NCBI GenBank assembly: GCA_028274465.1
Contig: CM051456.1
Coordinates: 115,956,880-116,020,879, forward strand
Direction of reading: 5' to 3'
DNA length: 64,000 nt
From: Plantago ovata
Taxonomy: Eukaryota > Streptophyta > Magnoliopsida > Lamiales > Plantaginaceae
Positions 50,623 through 62,850 of this stretch are shown here, piece by piece. How positions within the stretch are numbered: the stretch's first letter is position 1; every line of letters starts with the position of its first letter. Made by a program: the position numbers and the translations under genes. The notes below the pieces were generated by a model. That model ran no database searches. It saw only the letters and a list, made by a program, of their open reading frames with translations, and had not been told where the DNA came from.

Positions 50623-51170
50623 TGGTGTTTTTATGTCGGGCGAAAATGCCTAGATGTGGTTCCAAACACGGAGAGAAAATTATAATTTTCGTTTTTGAGT
50701 TATCACATTTAGCTACCATACATGGAAGTTTAGTCAATTTGCACTTAAATTTCTTAATTTTCAACCATAATACATTTGCTAGGAGTTTTCATTTCCTTTT
50801 TCAAACCAAATGGTACCATACCTTACATTAAAAATATATCTCATGATGAGTTATTCACAACGTGTAATACTTTATTCAAATTCTTTCATACCTTTTTTCA
50901 TTCCATTCTATGTTTTCTAAATTATTCAAATTATTTATATAGTTTTTCACTCTTAAAACTCCTGTCCTAGCTCAATGAAAAGCCAAGTGTGGGATGGGGG
51001 AGTATTATTTTCCTCTTTTCAATTTACTTATTCATGAAACCCTAAACCCCTTCTTATTTGATGTTTAATGGAAACGAGGTACAAGTCTAACGAATTCTAT
51101 CGGCTATGGTTCATTTTGTATTCATACCCATATCAATTCCTTTCATTTTCGCCCTCACCCCACCACCTAT

Positions 51171-51440
51171 AGTAAGCGCTCCTCACTCTTACTGAATCAT
51201 TTTCATGAATTTATCGTTTAATTTCTCAGCGCTTTCCGCAGCCCCACCCCTTGCTCCCTCCCCCCCCCCCCCCACCCACCCAACACACAGAGTAAGCGCT
51301 CCTCACTCTTACTGAATTATTTTCATGAATTTATTATTTAATTCCTCATCACTTTCCTCACCCCACCCCCTACAGTCAGCGCTCCCTCTTACGGTATCCT
51401 TTTCCTGAATTTATCATTTAATTTCTCATCGCTTTTATGA
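51171..51440. repeat. Three-copy tandem repeat with C-rich spacers
   Basis: AGTAAGCGCTCCTCACTCTT begins units at 51171 and 51291, and a third, shorter unit begins AGTCAGCGCT at 51374. Each continues TTTTCNTGAATTTATNNTTTAATT and ends in C-rich sequence, including a run of about 15 C near 51260. Non-coding. Confidence 0.8.
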
Positions 51441-51613
51441 ATCATGATATTTCTTTGTTATTTTAACGATATATAGGGAGGCGGTATAAGCTTTTAATCT
51501 TTTATTTAGTTTCCTTTTTTTGTTTTATCTGTTGTTACTAGTATTTTATTGATTGATCGATCTTATTGGTTGTTGTTATTTTTTCTTTAATTATTTATTT
51601 TTAATCTCTAGTA

Positions 51614-51890
51614 GAGGCCTTCTCCAACAAAGGATGAACTCATCCTTTTTTGCTGGATGTAGGTAAGGGGATGAGGTGCTCATCCCAGCCTCACCTAGTG
51701 AGGCGGGGATGAGCACAATTTACCTTCTTTTTTTTTCTCTTTCTTTGTCTTTTTACACTCATTTTATTTATTAATGTGAAATAAATTGAGAAAAGATGGG
51801 ATGAGAGGAGATGACTCTTGGAGTAATTTGTGGATGAGTAAGTGGGACGCCGACGTGGCATGAGATAAAGGATGACTGGAGATGCCCTAA
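51614..51890. mobile_element. Short TIR MITE
   Basis: The left end GAGGCCTTCTCCAACAAAGG and the reversed right end TTAGGGCATCTCCAGTCATC, each followed by GATGA- or CTCATCC-type sequence, are imperfect inverted repeats of the same style as the copy in LPAT intron 2. Inside, GGGGATGAG and CTCATCCC segments pair. The exact ends and target duplication are uncertain. Confidence 0.55.
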
Positions 51891-53758
51891 GGGTAAATGA
51901 AACCACCCGTGTAATGGATTGAGTACCCCCAAAATTTGGTGAATGAAATGCAAATTTAGTGACATTGTTCATTGGTGTCATATCAAGTTCAAGTATGACT
52001 GCTACAGTCCAATGGTATCATTTATGTTACAAAGTGACCCCATCCAATGGTATCATTTCTATTACTCTTTGATATGTTCTATTGAGTGTTACGTAATTTA
52101 GTTCATTAAAAATTTATATAACATGTGATAATAGTTAATTTCTTCTTACATTATTATATCAATAATTCTCTAAATATAGGTTATATTGTTTCATACATTC
52201 ATTTTCATTAGTCTTTAACTTTTCTTATAAAATTATACACAATGTATGTTTGCAATTTCAAATTCGTACCATAATACAAATAAACAAAAACCCAATGTAA
52301 CATTAAAACAACGTTTAATACAGAATGTTTTCATTGGATTGAATGTATTTTGTTGGAGTTAGTGTGATTAGTACAATAATTTAGGAATTTACTTTATGAT
52401 GTGCCAATTATTTCCAAAGTTTAATTGCATCTAGAAACTAACATTTATTTTGCATTTAAATTTCAAAATGTTGTTTTTCCTTCCAAATTCTGCAATATGA
52501 TCAACCTAACGTTAATATTTTTCTCATTCTGCAACTACTGCAGTCTTTCCAAATTTTCTTTTTGCCAATAGGAGCATAACATTCGTTTCAAATTTTGCAT
52601 AAATGGTTACTAGTATAATAGTTATAATATCGGCGGGAAAAATGAAATGTTAATAATTTAATTGCCAAAAGGAGATGCCCATACAATTCAAAAACAGTCA
52701 TCAACTTTCAAACTGAAAAATATATATGTGATATAATATTATCTTTTACCATGAAGAACAGAAGAAGACAATCAAACTATAATGGTCTAGTGACTCTAGT
52801 CACAAGTCTTCCCAATTTGAACTTCATAATTTCAAAATAAATAATCTATTTACAAGGTTTTTTTTTCTTTTTTCTATTACCTAAACAACTATGGTGTTAC
52901 AGGACCAGGATTGAATAATGCGCATCAACATTTATGGTTAGTACACTACTCGATGTGATAATTTAAAACTTTTACAGTCGTTATAAATTATACTAATTGC
53001 TCCACTATGCATAACGATTTATAATAAACGCACAAGGAATTATTGATTGAGCAGTTTACTAATTTTACGTCTCGTAAACAAGTGTAGTATTTCTATTTTC
53101 GACTAACCCATCATATAATCATTTTAATTTTAAGTAACTTTAAAGTCCTTTGTACGCGATCTTCCGCACGGTCAGACAACAGATTAACATGTTACTCAAT
53201 CTTCCGCATCGTAACATATTAACATGTACTCATATAGAGTACGAACCACATTATTTTTGTAGCAATTCAAAATTTATATATTTTTTTAGAAAAGAATCAT
53301 GATCCCAAAACTATGATTTTTATTATGGAAGTTATAAACAGGAAATAAATCAATACTTACATTTTTTTCAGGGATTATTATTAAATAAATATTCCCGTTG
53401 ATTACTTTCGGCGAATGAAGAGCAAAAAAGAATTTTGGAGTAACATAATTAATAATTTTAAGAAGGTAGAATTTTAAAAGTAACAGACATTACAAGAAAT
53501 AAAAATAATGGAAAAAATAAATAAATATCACCACTCATCTGTAGAGAGGAGTACATATAAATATTTTCTGCAAACTTTATTTTTTGAACCAGAGAGAAAG
53601 AAAGACGAAGTTAAAATCAGTTAAATCCCTTTCACTATTCTGAAAAAGTTTATTCGCTGGAATCAAATTCGCCATCAAATTGGCTTCAACGGCTTGATTG
53701 TGAGCTCATTTTGTTATACTACAACCCATACCTTTCAATTAGTTAGGGCTCAGTGAAG
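51891..53758. other. Intergenic DNA upstream of the FHA gene
   Basis: AT-rich, with no recognisable gene or bounded repeat. The last 200 bp should contain the promoter and 5' UTR of the downstream gene. Confidence 0.4.
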
Positions 53759-56700
53759 ATGGAGACATTTGCCCCAATTTCATGGCTGCCGGAGGACGAC
53801 CTGGAGTTGAAAAATGCTGTTGAGGTGAGTCTCCTTTTATGTGATCGGAATTTCTGTTTAATTCGAAACTCCTTTTTTCAATTGTTCATACATCCCCTGT
53901 TAAGTGATTTGTGAAATCGGATTGGTGTGGCTTTGTTATTCAGTTCAATTACTGTAACTGCTGTAATGCGTGGTCATTTTTTGATTTAATTGGCTGTGTA
54001 ATTTGGTGCTGAACGGTAATTCGGAGATTCTGGCGGTGAAATTGGGTGTTGAGGGTTTAACGTTGCTGTGTGTTGACGTTTTGGTTTTGTGCTTTGCTAA
54101 TTACTGATCTGGCTTGTGATAATGGGCTTTTGGGGAGGGGTCTTACAGTACAGCTGGTTTGTAGGAACATGTCTCTATCTAGGAGTGTATCTGATGGTTA
54201 TGTGTTTCATTTTGAGAACACATTCATCTAGTTTTAATACAATGATTGCACCTTAATATATAAGCTATCACTAAAATTCACTTTGGGACGTGGCAAGTCG
54301 AGATACTATTATCTCTTAATAATGAAGTACAAAGGCCTATAGATGAAAACTGAAATGTTAGTTTAATGATGGAGGATCTCTGATTACGTCATCCTATTCT
54401 GGCTTTGATAGAATTGAGAAACGTACAGTCCGAAAGAAGTATATTGCCTTTTCACGTGTTTTGGTGTTGATACTTCTTTTCTTAGGATTTCGGGGGATGT
54501 TTTTATTGATTTGTTTTGCTAATTGAGAAAAAATGCAACCGAGTGTAAATAACAGTAATAGAGATCTGGTAAAACAAAGAGTATGGATAACAATGATTAT
54601 CTTGATAGGCGTGTTATGTTGTGTTTGGAGCTTCAAAGCAAACAACAATCAGAAAAGACCTGGTACATTATTACTACTACTGGTACTTCTAAGTTAGTTC
54701 TAACTCTAATCATGAGTTGCATTGCACGATATTAAAGTTTCATATCGATAGATGATTTTGAAAAAATGCTCTCTGTCCATTTTGTAACTAGTGGCCAGTG
54801 GGAAGGTTAAAGTTTCGTGCTGATCCTTCATCTGGTATGGATAGAGCACCCGAGACTTTGTATCTGTAAATCTCCTGTGCGAGAACCTAAAATGAAATTT
54901 TATATGTAAATCTCCTATGCTAACAGAGAACCTAAAATTAAAATTTATTTGTAGTTGCTTATTAATTCCTGAAGAATCTTCCTGAGAACCTCTGGGGGAG
55001 ATCTGGAAATTGAAGAGAGTTCAATTATGCATTCATTTATGTTATCTGCAAAAATCTTAATGCAAGGAATTGGACTATTTTGTCGCGGAATCACCTTGTA
55101 AATGCTTTTTTGCCAATAATTTACAAAACGTATTATGTCTAAGAGTCTCACGATATCAATCACTATTAAGATGATCCGAAATTCCTTTCAAGATGTGACA
55201 TTTGCTACTTCAAGAGTTTATGCGTCTGATTTCAAAGGAAGTTTTAAGGCCACCAACTACAAACAGTGTGTTATTGGTCAGAGCCGTGAGGAGAATCAGA
55301 TGAGCTGAAATTCTGTCAATGTCTCAATTATGGAACACTTATTTTTGTTTCCTGGGTGTTCTGGATACACCAGTCATTGCCTTTAAACTGGTTTGGGGTC
55401 TATTCCCTTAGTATAAGTCTAAACCATCATTGTTTGTGGCAAACTTTTGTTTCCTTTTGTTTAAATTTGAATTTTGCTTTGATATATGTTCCAGATATTA
55501 CTTTGTCACAGACATGACTGGAAAGAAGAAATGACAGTTAAGGATAATGAGATTATTGCGCGTGCGAATGCGTAGGTTCATTCACGTTTAGTTCTAGTTA
55601 GATTTGTTTAATCTAGATGTCTAGTTACTTTACACTACTGTTATTATATCAGCTTCTTAAGAATTGTAATAATGTTACTCATTAGAAAAGCTGAAAAGAA
55701 GTCTAATACTTCCAATTCCTTTTTCTTTTCTTTTTTCAGAAGGGCGCATCACTGGAAGCACTTGCAAAAGGTGCTGCACAATTCTCTCGAAGATTTTCCT
55801 TAAAAGAGCTGCGAGATAGATGGTATTCTCTTCTGTATGATCCTGGTGTGTCGGTCCAAGCCTCTGCTCACATGTTTGAGCTTGAGATCTCCAAGTTTAA
55901 TAGATCAGACAGTAATCTTAAAGGAAATAAGGAGATTCCAAAAAAGAGGAAATCTGAGAGCTTACGCAAAAAATACTATGCCATGAGGAAAAAATATCGT
56001 AGTGATATTTTCAACAATGCTGATTTAGGTTTCTTTGAACCCAATCCTCAATTCACTGGACACGTTGCTTCTGATTTTCATAAGCAGGGGACACTTGATG
56101 TTAGTCCTTTGGGTCAATCCTCTATGCTTGGAGATCATATATCAGAACTTATAGGGCTTCAGGAAGAAGAGCTAGATTTTCTAAGGCAGGCCTTTCCAGA
56201 GACAGCTAGAGATATGGGCGGGACCTCTGGCACAGCTAATTTTTTACAGGCTGAATGCCCGAATTCCTTTGAAGAGAATCACGCAAATGGAGGAATGGGA
56301 AATTGTGGATTTGGTGAGGATATATCCTCATTGAAACAAGGTGGGACTGAAATGACGGTGGCAAATATCAGAACCAGTGAAAATCCTCTTTTTTCTAATA
56401 TAATATATGAAAATCCTAACAATTCGTCTGTTCCATTTGTAGATGGGCAAATATTTGATCCCTCCAATCCAGATGACTTTGCTTCATTTCAAACTGATAT
56501 GTTTGCGTCATCTGATCAGCCGCATTTGCGTCACTGGAGGCTAATGCAGGATGTATCAGTTACACCAGGGCCAGTTGGCGCAGGCACTGGAAATACAGCT
56601 CAGGTGACTCAAGGGTTTAATGACATTGAAGGTAAAGAAAATAGTTCTTTGGTGTACACGGGTGAATTTGCAGACCCAGATTCACTTTTGAACCTTTCAG

Positions 56701-59700
56701 TTGGCGATGAGCTTTTGCTGGATGTAGATGATACAGAAGATAAATCTTTAATTTGTAAAGTTGAGCCTGGGAGCATAAAAGTTGCAGAAACAAGCTCAGT
56801 GACTCTTTCCAGTGCACATCCTGCAGTATTGGAAGTTGTACCACTCCCTAAGCATGGAGACCAGAAATTGAATGTTCACCCAGTGGGTAATGTGTCCGTC
56901 AAGCCAGCATCAGATTCTGATTTTTCTGAGCCCAATGTTGAGAAGATGATCTGTACATTCAACACTGAGGACCCTGAAATTCCATGCAATGACGATATCT
57001 TTTTGCTCATCCATCCTTCCGCTACATTTTGTGGTTCTGCAGCACAGCCAAATATCATTACTCCTAATGATGCATCTTCTGGTGCTCGTGAAAAGGGCAA
57101 AGAACAAGCTGTTATCATCCCTGCAAAGACAAAAACCTCAACCATCGGATGTTCTCAGAAGATTAGAACCCAAGGATTGTCAGTATCAAATACAGTGAAA
57201 CCAGTTGTTGGCCGTTCTGTCAAAACTGAACTGCATGACTCTAGACCTCAGACACCAGTTCCTGTATTTGCAAATAAAACCACAAAAGATTCCAGTAAAG
57301 GAAAATCCCTTTATCCAATTCCAAATGGATCTCATGATAGAGTGGTGGAGAAAGATGGTGCTGGATTTCCTATGAGGGTGCGTTATGACACTTGGTTTTA
57401 TGCTTTTCTGAAGGTTGGTTTTTGGAGAAAGTTACTGCATTGTTCCAATACTAAATAGATTCCAATAATTGTGTACAGGTTGGTGGCAGATCAACAACAG
57501 TCAATGATTTAATTCAATCCACTGAAACTGCGCCTGGGAGAATTGTACGTCCGGAAATTTTAGATGATTGTGCAGTGTCTAATCAAGAAGAACCTCAGAT
57601 TGAAGATGATGTGCCATATTTTTCTGATGTAGAAGCTATGGTAAACTTCAAAATTACATCAAGCGATCAATTAGCTTCAGAATGTGTATATTGACAACTG
57701 TTATTGTTATTTACAGTTACTTGATATGGACCTAGAACCAGTCGAGCATGACTCACAGGTTAAAGACTCACAAGTTATTCAACAAGGTATTTTACGGATG
57801 CTGCATTATGTTACTGACATAATTACCGTCCTATTCTGTAAATGACTGCGTCACTTGTAGAAGAATCCATGCACTGTTTTCCATTCTGTCTTCAGACCTT
57901 TACTAATAAATATTGGGAGCCGATTGTCTGATTCCCATGTTTGGGATGCAGGGTCTGATGACAATGCTACATTAAATGTGTTGTCATGCTCACCTTGTAA
58001 ATGTGTTGGCTGACCTGTCCCCTATTCATGTGTATTTCATGCATACATATTAGTAGGAATGAGTTATTTACTTTAATTTGTACTGCATTTGGGAATAGCT
58101 GGCTCACTTTGTTATCTTAACAATTCAGTTCCAAGCTATCAGCATGATGAAACTAAGAGGACAATCATAAGGTTGGAACAAGCAACCCTTTCTTGTTTGC
58201 ATAGGGCAATGACATCAAAAGGAGCCTTAGCTATTTTGTATGGCCGCCACCTGAGGCATTATATTGACAAGCCTGAGGTAATTTATCCATTTAGTTTCCA
58301 TAATGTTTCTCTTACATGCATTTAATAGGATATTATAAAACTGCAAGTCATTAAATTTGCATGTTTTAAGCTATACATAACCCTGAAATTAGTTTATATT
58401 TCCCATCTTCATAACTGAAGCATAAATTTAACCCATGTTGATGATGGATGAGACATCTTAAATTGATATCCGAGTATATATCTTACTATGGTTTCCAAAT
58501 TTATCAAGTTACTTTGCCCAATTTGCTATGCTCTCCCTATGGAATTGCAAGATCTTATTAATGTATCATCTACTTTCATGGATTTTTTAAGATGTGTTTT
58601 AATGAAGAGTTACCACTAATGTCTTCTCTTTTTTAACGGGTCAACCAAATCGTGCCCTGGTACTTCTCTTTTCTTTTCTTGGACCGTACTTTGTCTCTTG
58701 ATCATGCTATGCATATGGTTGAGTAGTGTAATCGCAATTGCGGAGTAGCCTCCTAAGGACCTTTAGGGTAAAATGCCAGAGGAAGTCCCCTTCCCCTAAG
58801 GCCCCTTTCTTTTCTATCTACCAACTTGACTGCCTCTAGAAACATTTTCTGTTCTTATCTTATCTTATCTTATCTTACAAAGAGCAATGTTAATTATTTT
58901 CTGGATAAACATTGGTCAATACTTTTTTCAACATTTCAAGTTTTTTTTTTTTTCATGCTGTGTTGCTTATTTGTTCCCTGTTCGTTGTCATTTGCTTTGA
59001 ACTTAACTGTAAGTCAACTTGTGTTACTTTCTACATTGCATAGACACGTATATGCATTAACTCATATTGCTTGCTTATGACCTCTTATACGTAGGTTTTG
59101 CTTGGAAGATCGACGAATGACACTGATGTTGATATTGATTTACAAAAAGAAGGGCGAGCCAATAAAATATCTAGACGGCAGGTGAGGTTGCATAATTTTG
59201 CTTGAGATATGCATGCATCTGTACTGACAAGTATGTGAAAGGGTGTAAACACTACAAAGGCCAAGAGGTTGACCACAATATGTTAAAAGAAATTTGGACT
59301 TACTTTTGTCTTTCTTTTTTTCCCACTGAAAAGCTTTTGTATTATATATCCCTCTCTTTCTTATTTTATGTATATTGATGATATTTGAACTGATGGACAT
59401 ATTTTATCATTTCTACTTAGGCAACAATCAAGTTGGAAGAAGATGGATCTTTCTCCATACAAAATCTTGGTAAGAGTTCAGTATCTGTGAATGGGGTGCC
59501 AGTAGCTACTGGACAATTCTTGACTCTTAGTTCCGGCTGTTTAATTGAGGTACTTTCCTGTGTCCTACAATGCCTTCCTTTTTCTAACAACTCTTTTTGA
59601 TACTCGATATCAAATTTGTTAGAACCACATTTAAGAAAGGTCGTGTGTAGAGAATCAAATATGGCTGAAACTTGTGGAAAACTTACCTCTTAAGTCTGAA

Positions 59701-59964
59701 CAGATTGCTTTCCAATGCCTAGAAGAACATCACAGTCTATTTGAAATTTACTTTCTTGGCATCATTAAAAGTCTTCATCACCATGTTGATCTGATGGATG
59801 TGCATTTTTATTTATGTTACTTTATTTTTTTATTTTTGGTGTTATGGAATTTGTAGATAAGAGGGATGTGGTTTGTGTTCGAGATCAATGAAAGATACTT
59901 GAAGCAACAACTGGGAAAATATATCGACAGGATAAGAGGAAGGCCATGCAAGACCGAGTATTGA
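53759..59964 (+). CDS. FHA-domain nuclear protein, microspherule protein 1 (MCRS1)-like
   Basis: Eight exons: 53759-53824, 55740-57377, 57479-57640, 57717-57786, 58129-58277, 59095-59181, 59421-59549 and 59857-59964. They total 2409 nt, or 802 residues. The N-terminus (METFAPISWLPEDDLELKNA, then KGASLEALAKGAAQFSRRFS and LKELRDRWYSLLYDP) is the Myb/SANT-like MCRS_N region. It is followed by a basic KKRKSESLRKKYYAMRKKY stretch that may act as a nuclear signal. The long exon 2 encodes an acidic, Ser-rich, probably disordered middle. The C-terminal FHA domain (about 690-800) includes LLGRSTNDTDVDIDL, SRRQATIKL and SVNGVPV, the phosphothreonine-binding elements. In animals MCRS1 sits in INO80 and MOF-type chromatin complexes; the plant role is inferred. 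The first intron is about 1.9 kb. The start matches plant relatives, and no defect is seen. Confidence 0.9.
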
Positions 59965-61566
59965 GTATTGACCGTGAGCATCTGGTACTGGTACCAAGTA
60001 GGTTGGTTCTCTTTGTTAGATAAATCAGTGTGTTTTTAAGTTTTTGCTCGTCACATTAGATTAGATACAGTAAGTTACTATTTTGCCGTCAATGTAAATG
60101 TAGATGTAGAGCATTATATCATCTTGCATCCAGTTGCGTTTAGGTACCCATGCTGCATCGTCTTGTATATTGGTTTAGGAGGTATAAGATGTATCTTCTA
60201 TCACCAAAACTATGTGTATGTATGTTTTGTTAGTTTGTTTGTTTGTTAATTTATCTTCTTCATTTTTTTATTTTTTACTTTTTAGCAATACCGTGTGCAT
60301 GAAATGTTCAGAAAAGTGCCTCACACATGTTTGTCCTAAGCGTTACTCATTCTCAACTTGAATGAAACATTTCCCCATGCTGAACTTTGATACTTGGCGG
60401 TAGGATAAAAACTCTGGTCATTGACAGATCTTCTTGCCTTATCTGTAGTCTTTACTGAAACGAAGTGTCTGCGACAAGATTATCGGAAACTTCTTTCACT
60501 TAAATGAATGATCACATCTTTATTTTACATTTGTAAATTTGATACATTTTGTGGATTTGCTAATCATACCCGTTGGCATTCGACACTCGACAGAGTGTCG
60601 ACTGTTGACGGCAATGTTCAACTAAGCATGCTTTGGTTCTAAAATTCTGTTATTCGAACTGAATATATATTTGAAATGAATTGAAACTTATTTATAGTTT
60701 AAGAAATAACTACTAGTAACTAGTAAGCCAACTAAAATTAAATAGATTTAAACTGAACTGAATATGAATATATTTTAAGATGACAAGAATAAACTGCATC
60801 AGTTCTACTATAACACTCCTTTCCGTCCCCAACAATATACCTTACCTTCCGTCCAACAAGTTCTATTTTAGCTGTCTCAACGGGTTTCTTAACGTCTTGT
60901 TATTTGATAATTTCAGTATATATTACTGATCCCAACCCTTAATAGTGACTTGTTTAGTTAAATTCACATGATTCACACACAGCACTCTGATAGCAGTACA
61001 TATACACTCTTATCATATCCCATAAATTGATTAAATTCACACAGACATAATGCATTTATATCCCATAAATGCTCCTAAAAAACTGATTGAAAACTAAATG
61101 CACACTATATATGGAGATGGAGTACTTTCACTAAAATTTGTACTATTGCTATTTACGCAACCACCCATGTATTTTGAGAATTTGTACGAAATGAAATCCT
61201 AGTACAGTAGATATTAGAACTGGTCCAACATACCTTCAAAATTATTGTTAATGAGTGAACGTTATATCTAATAGGAGTATATATGTTGATTTGAGAATCA
61301 TCTTTTTAGCGATGTGGAATGAATAAAATTACAGTCGGTACTGATTTGCTCATTCGGGTGAATACTAGGAACAAACATTAGCGCAAATAGGCAGCTGTAG
61401 CGGGACTTGTGATGCAAATAAACCACATATAGAATGACTATACCATGACGTACAAGTCAAATAAAATGCTCCCCACCAAAAGTACAACATCTCACTAAAG
61501 CACTCTTTTCGTCATAAAATCTTCCCGTTAATCGTTAAACCCAACCAAAAACAAATCCAGAAAAAA
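59965..61566. other. 3' flank of the FHA gene and promoter region of the LRR gene
   Basis: No further coding sequence is recognised. A TATATATGGA motif at about 61106 is far from the LRR start and is not called as its TATA box. Confidence 0.4.
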
Positions 61567-62850
61567 ATGTCTCTCCTCCTCCTATCTTCTTCTCCAACTC
61601 CTCTCCTCTTCATCTCCACCATCACCATTTTCAACCTCTTCATCTCATCAAACTCCCTCACGCATTACCAAGACGTACAAGTCCTGAAGCAGCTCAAGTC
61701 CACAATCCAACCAGCCACCGCCCCTAAAGGCTCCTGCATAGACTCATGGGACTTCACTCTCGACCCCTGCGACAATCTCAACGGCGAGAAATTCACTTGC
61801 GGGTTCCGATGCGACGTCGTTTCGAACTTTTCCCGGGTCACCGAACTCGCTCTCGAGTCGGCCGGTTACTCCGGTTCACTCGCTAACGTTTCCTTCGACC
61901 TGCCTTACTTACAGAGCCTCGATCTTTCCAACAACGGCTTCTTCGGGTCGTTGCCCGACTCGTTTTCGCTCATGACCCGGTTACAGAGGCTCGTTCTTTC
62001 ACACAACTCGCTCGCCGGACCGATTCCCGACTCGGTCGGGTCCATTTCCACGCTCCAGGAGCTCTACCTCGACAACAACATGCTCACCGGAGCAATTCCG
62101 TGGAGTTTCAACGAGTTGAAGAGCTTGCAGAGGCTCGAGGTTCAGGGTAACAGATTGGATAGCGAGTTTCCGGACCTGAGTCAACTCGGTGGACTCAGTT
62201 TCATCGACGCGAGTGACAACTCGTTCTCCGGTGAACTTCCGGCGAACTTCCCGCCGTCCGTTATCGAGATCGCTATGAGGAATAATCAGCTGGAGGGGGA
62301 TATTCCGTCCGGGTTAACGAACTCGGGTTACTTGCAGGTTCTGGACCTGAGTCACAACCGACTCACCGGGTCAGTCCCAGCGAGTCTGTTCACTCACCCG
62401 AGTTTAGAGCAACTCACTCTATCCAACAACCAATTCGGGTCGGTTCAAGTACCGGGTTCCTCGGGTTTGGAAAGCCAGCTCATATCCGTGGACTTGAGCA
62501 ACAACGAGATCCATGGGCTTCTGCCCGGGTTCATGGGCCTGATGCCGAGACTATCGGCTTTAGCATTGGAGAACAATAAGTTTTCCGGTTATATACCGGT
62601 TCAATACGCATTGAAGTTTATAGTACCGGGTATGGGCCAGGGGGTAGAACCGTTTGAGAGACTGTTGTTGGGCGGGAACTACTTGTTTGGGCCGATACCG
62701 GATCCGTTTCTGGATCTGAAACCGGGTTCGGTAGAGGTCAGGTTAGGGGACAATTGCTTGTACCGCTGCCCTTTGAGGTTGTTCTTTTGTGGGGGTGGGG
62801 TGCAAAAGTCCCTAATGGAGTGTAAAGCTTTTGGTCCTATCATTCCTTGA
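61567..62850 (+). CDS. Secreted leucine-rich repeat protein (receptor-like protein without kinase)
   Basis: One intronless frame of 427 residues, much richer in GC than the surroundings. Residues 1-30 form a signal peptide. A Cys-bounded LRR N-terminal cap follows (GSCIDSWDFTLDPCD). About ten plant-type extracellular LRRs come next, of the form LxxLxLSxNxLxGxIPxxL: LQSLDLSNNGFFGSLPDSFS, LQRLVLSHNSLAGPIPDSVG, LQELYLDNNMLTGAIPWSFN and LQVLDLSHNRLTGSVPASLF are clear. The C-terminal cap has three Cys (DNCLYRCPLRLFFC). There is no kinase and no clear membrane span. It therefore resembles small plant LRR proteins of the wall or surface; the C-terminus (MECKAFGPIIP) is only mildly hydrophobic. The ligand or partner is unknown. 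Start context AAAAAATGTC. Confidence 0.9.
   Translation: MSLLLLSSSPTPLLFISTITIFNLFISSNSLTHYQDVQVLKQLKSTIQPATAPKGSCIDSWDFTLDPCDNLNGEKFTCGFRCDVVSNFSRVTELALESAGYSGSLANVSFDLPYLQSLDLSNNGFFGSLPDSFSLMTRLQRLVLSHNSLAGPIPDSVGSISTLQELYLDNNMLTGAIPWSFNELKSLQRLEVQGNRLDSEFPDLSQLGGLSFIDASDNSFSGELPANFPPSVIEIAMRNNQLEGDIPSGLTNSGYLQVLDLSHNRLTGSVPASLFTHPSLEQLTLSNNQFGSVQVPGSSGLESQLISVDLSNNEIHGLLPGFMGLMPRLSALALENNKFSGYIPVQYALKFIVPGMGQGVEPFERLLLGGNYLFGPIPDPFLDLKPGSVEVRLGDNCLYRCPLRLFFCGGGVQKSLMECKAFGPIIP

Noticed and set aside
50410-50764. Long IYIYIY frames on both strands
   Set aside because: They are translations of the (TA)n microsatellite and have no coding meaning.
54394-55163. Minus-strand frames within the first intron of the FHA gene
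   Set aside because: They are short, show no recognisable domains and lie in a normal long first intron.
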